NCBI RefSeq assembly: GCF_036067295.1
Contig: NZ_CP107954.1
Coordinates: 6,200,001-6,264,000, forward strand
Source of the DNA: Kribbella sp. NBC_00382
GTDB lineage: Bacteria > Actinomycetota > Actinomycetes > Propionibacteriales > Kribbellaceae
Length of the DNA: 64,000 nt
Direction: 5' to 3'
Shown here in pieces: positions 62,411-64,000 of this stretch. Made by a program: the position numbers and the translations under genes. The stretch's first letter is position 1; each line of letters begins with the position of its first letter. The notes under the pieces were generated by a model. That model was not told where the DNA came from and searched no databases. It saw only the letters and a program-made list of their open reading frames with translations.

Positions 62411-62448
62411 GCTGCCGGGCGGAGTAGCAGCTCCGCCCGGCAGCTTTT
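62411..62448. terminator. Bidirectional terminator between subtilase and rhamnosidase genes
   Basis: A perfect 14-bp stem (GCTGCCGGGCGGAG and its complement) with loop TAGCAG is followed by TTTT on the plus strand. It sits in the 44-base gap between convergent genes, and the rhamnosidase stop codon overlaps the T-tract. Confidence 0.85.
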
Positions 62449-64000
62449 ACTTCTTGACGCTGAAGGTCCAGTGACCTGATCCGACCGCATGTGAGGTGCC
62501 GCCGAGCAGGACGGTCGCCGTGGTGCCGACCGGGATGGTGACGGCCAACCGGATCTCGTCCGCTGTCTGCGTCCAGCGCGAGGCGACCTTGCCCCGGACC
62601 GTCTCGATCGATGCCGAGACGGTCCCGAGTTGCGGTGGGATCTGCGGCGCGATGGTGACGGTTCGATAGGCGGGGGAGGTGGGCTTGATTCCGCCGAGCT
62701 CGGTATAGAGCGACGCGTTGATCCCGGCGAACATCGCGTGGTCGTGCGTCTCCATCGCCGAGCTGTACAGCCATTGCTCCCATGAGGTCGTCGCCTGGTG
62801 CGCGATCTCGAAGCCGAAGCCCGGATAGGTCCGCTGGTTGAGGATCGTCATCGCGACGTCGATCCGGCCGATCTTCGCCAGCGCGTCGACCAGGTACCGA
62901 GTCCCGAAGATACCCGTGTCGAGATGGCCGTTGTCCTTGGTGAGGATCGTCGCGACGAGTTGGTCGCCGACCGCCTTCACGTTCGCCGCCGGCACCATGC
63001 CGAAGGCGAGCGGGAGCACACTCGTCGTCTGCCGACCGCTCCCGTACGTCGTGCCGTCCGCGCTGAGGAAGTGCTCGTTGAACGCCTGCCGAATGCTCTC
63101 GGCCAAGTCGGTGTAATGGCTTGTTTCCGTTGCGGTGCCGACCACCCGCGCGGCCTTCGCCACATCGACGGCTTGTTGATACGACAGCGCCGTGTTGACC
63201 AGCGACACCTCGCTGAAGCAGTCGCCGGCCGACGGACTGCCCATGCCGTCGTTGGCCTCAGGGCCGTGGTCAGGCGGACACCAGTCACCGAAGCCCTGAT
63301 CCGCCGGCCAGATATGGCTGGGCACGTCGGCCGCGTTCTTGTCCACGAACGCCTTCATCTTCGGATAGGTCTCGGCGAGCGTCGCGCGATCGCCGTACTG
63401 CTCGTAGAGCGTCCACGCCAGGCTGATCTGTCCGCCGGCCATGTCCGGGTACTGCGCTTTGGCCGCGTCGCTCGGCAGGGCGGTGCCGGGCGGCAGGTCA
63501 CGCAGGTACTTCGCGTAGAAGCTGTTCATCCCGAACTCGCGCACCGAGGCGTCGCGGTACGCCTGGACGTCCATCGTCGGTGGGGTCCGCTCGTCGCGGA
63601 CGGGCGTGTCGGTGGGCAGGCTCATCGAGTTGTTGAGGATGCTCCAGCGGTTGTTGCGCCAGATCTGGTTGAGCAACTCGTTGTCGGAGTCGAATGAACC
63701 TGTCGACTCGACATCAGCGTGGACGACCCGGCCCTGGATGGTGTCCAGCGCGGGTTGGCCCGGGTAGCCGGTCAGCTCGACGTACCGGAAACCGTGGTAG
63801 GTGAAGCGGGGCTCGTAGGTCTCGGGGCCTTGCCCGCTGAGAGTGTAGGTGTCGGTCGCCGCCGCGCCCCGGTTGGTGGCGGTGTCGAGCAGGCCGTCTC
63901 CGCCGAGCTCCTCGGCGGTGCGGAGCTTGATCGTGGTGCCCTTCGGGCCTTGCATGGACAGGCGTGGCCAGCCGGCGATGTTCTGGCCGAGGTCGTAGAT
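62447..64000 (-). CDS. Alpha-L-rhamnosidase (GH78), 3' part
   Basis: This is the C-terminal part (about 517 residues) of a glycoside hydrolase family 78 enzyme. It begins inside the family with YDLGQNIAGWPRLSMQGPKG, the bac_rhamnosid domain start, and continues with the catalytic region LPTDTPVRDERTPPTMDVQAY, WPADQGFGDWCPP and ATTSWEQWLYSSAMETHDHAMFAG. It removes L-rhamnose from plant glycosides. The frame is open to the last base, so the N-terminal half lies right of the window. The neighbouring secreted protease fits growth on plant or soil polymers. Confidence 0.93.
   Translation of the reverse strand: MYDLGQNIAGWPRLSMQGPKGTTIKLRTAEELGGDGLLDTATNRGAAATDTYTLSGQGPETYEPRFTYHGFRYVELTGYPGQPALDTIQGRVVHADVESTGSFDSDNELLNQIWRNNRWSILNNSMSLPTDTPVRDERTPPTMDVQAYRDASVREFGMNSFYAKYLRDLPPGTALPSDAAKAQYPDMAGGQISLAWTLYEQYGDRATLAETYPKMKAFVDKNAADVPSHIWPADQGFGDWCPPDHGPEANDGMGSPSAGDCFSEVSLVNTALSYQQAVDVAKAARVVGTATETSHYTDLAESIRQAFNEHFLSADGTTYGSGRQTTSVLPLAFGMVPAANVKAVGDQLVATILTKDNGHLDTGIFGTRYLVDALAKIGRIDVAMTILNQRTYPGFGFEIAHQATTSWEQWLYSSAMETHDHAMFAGINASLYTELGGIKPTSPAYRTVTIAPQIPPQLGTVSASIETVRGKVASRWTQTADEIRLAVTIPVGTTATVLLGGTSHAVGSGHWTFSVKK

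Overview
The window is high-GC DNA from an actinomycete. The evidence is strongly biased third codon positions, GTG and TTG starts, many starts preceded directly by a TANNNT -10 box (leaderless style), and typical actinobacterial families (DUF4193, DUF3093, DUF3710, DUF3159, SigK/RskA, LAL-type LuxR regulators, coproporphyrin ferrochelatase with C-terminal cysteines). The gene content fits a soil actinomycete of the Propionibacteriales such as Kribbella, but that is inference. The window is chromosome-like: I see no phage, insertion sequence, CRISPR array, rRNA or tRNA.

Layout. 1-2.6 kb: 3' end of gcvP and a serine hydrolase. 2.7-9.5 kb: a five-gene, translationally coupled siderophore operon behind tandem iron-box-like sites (PLP decarboxylase, NIS synthetase, acetyltransferase, N-monooxygenase, second NIS synthetase), in the gene order of rhizobactin 1021 rhbBCDEF but without an adjacent aminotransferase. 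9.5-11.0 kb: a transglutaminase-like protein and a Mom-like/GNAT-like protein, both unassigned. 11.0-15.0 kb (minus strand): a 51-aa membrane protein, a PfkB-family protein with an altered active site, and a large polytopic membrane protein. 15.1-19.3 kb: a methyltransferase, a DUF805 protein and a TldD/TldE protease pair. 19.4-24.0 kb: the HrpB helicase and an ECF sigma module. 24.2-29.8 kb: a complete peptide ABC importer operon with the binding protein last. 29.8-30.9 kb: a HAD phosphatase and an N-acetyltransferase.

31.0-37.1 kb holds the most unusual block. A metallophosphoesterase nuclease overlaps a 924-aa SMC-like ATPase with no zinc hook, followed closely by a 107-aa unknown protein and a 611-aa protein that appears to contain two separate nucleotidyltransferase active sites, the second resembling CD-NTases. 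37.1-42.6 kb: MerR plus aldo/keto reductase behind a 20-bp perfect palindrome, an alpha/beta hydrolase, and a LAL-type LuxR regulator. 42.3-44.9 kb: a small exported protein, RskA/SigK and FdhD. A 164-bp long imperfect inverted repeat lies between fdhD and a phosphotransferase gene. Its sequence differences are mostly those that keep G-U pairs in minus-strand RNA.

46-58.7 kb is mostly housekeeping: a TRIC/UPF0126 channel, a MerR/MFS pair, hemH, an inositol monophosphatase, the dut neighbourhood, a DapA-family/LysR divergent pair and an unknown membrane-anchored protein. The window ends with a large secreted subtilase and, convergent to it, a GH78 alpha-L-rhamnosidase that runs off the right edge.

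Siderophore synthesis with iron-box control, ferrochelatase and the peptide importer point to nutrient and iron acquisition. Two ECF sigma modules, two MerR genes and a LAL regulator point to envelope and stress sensing.
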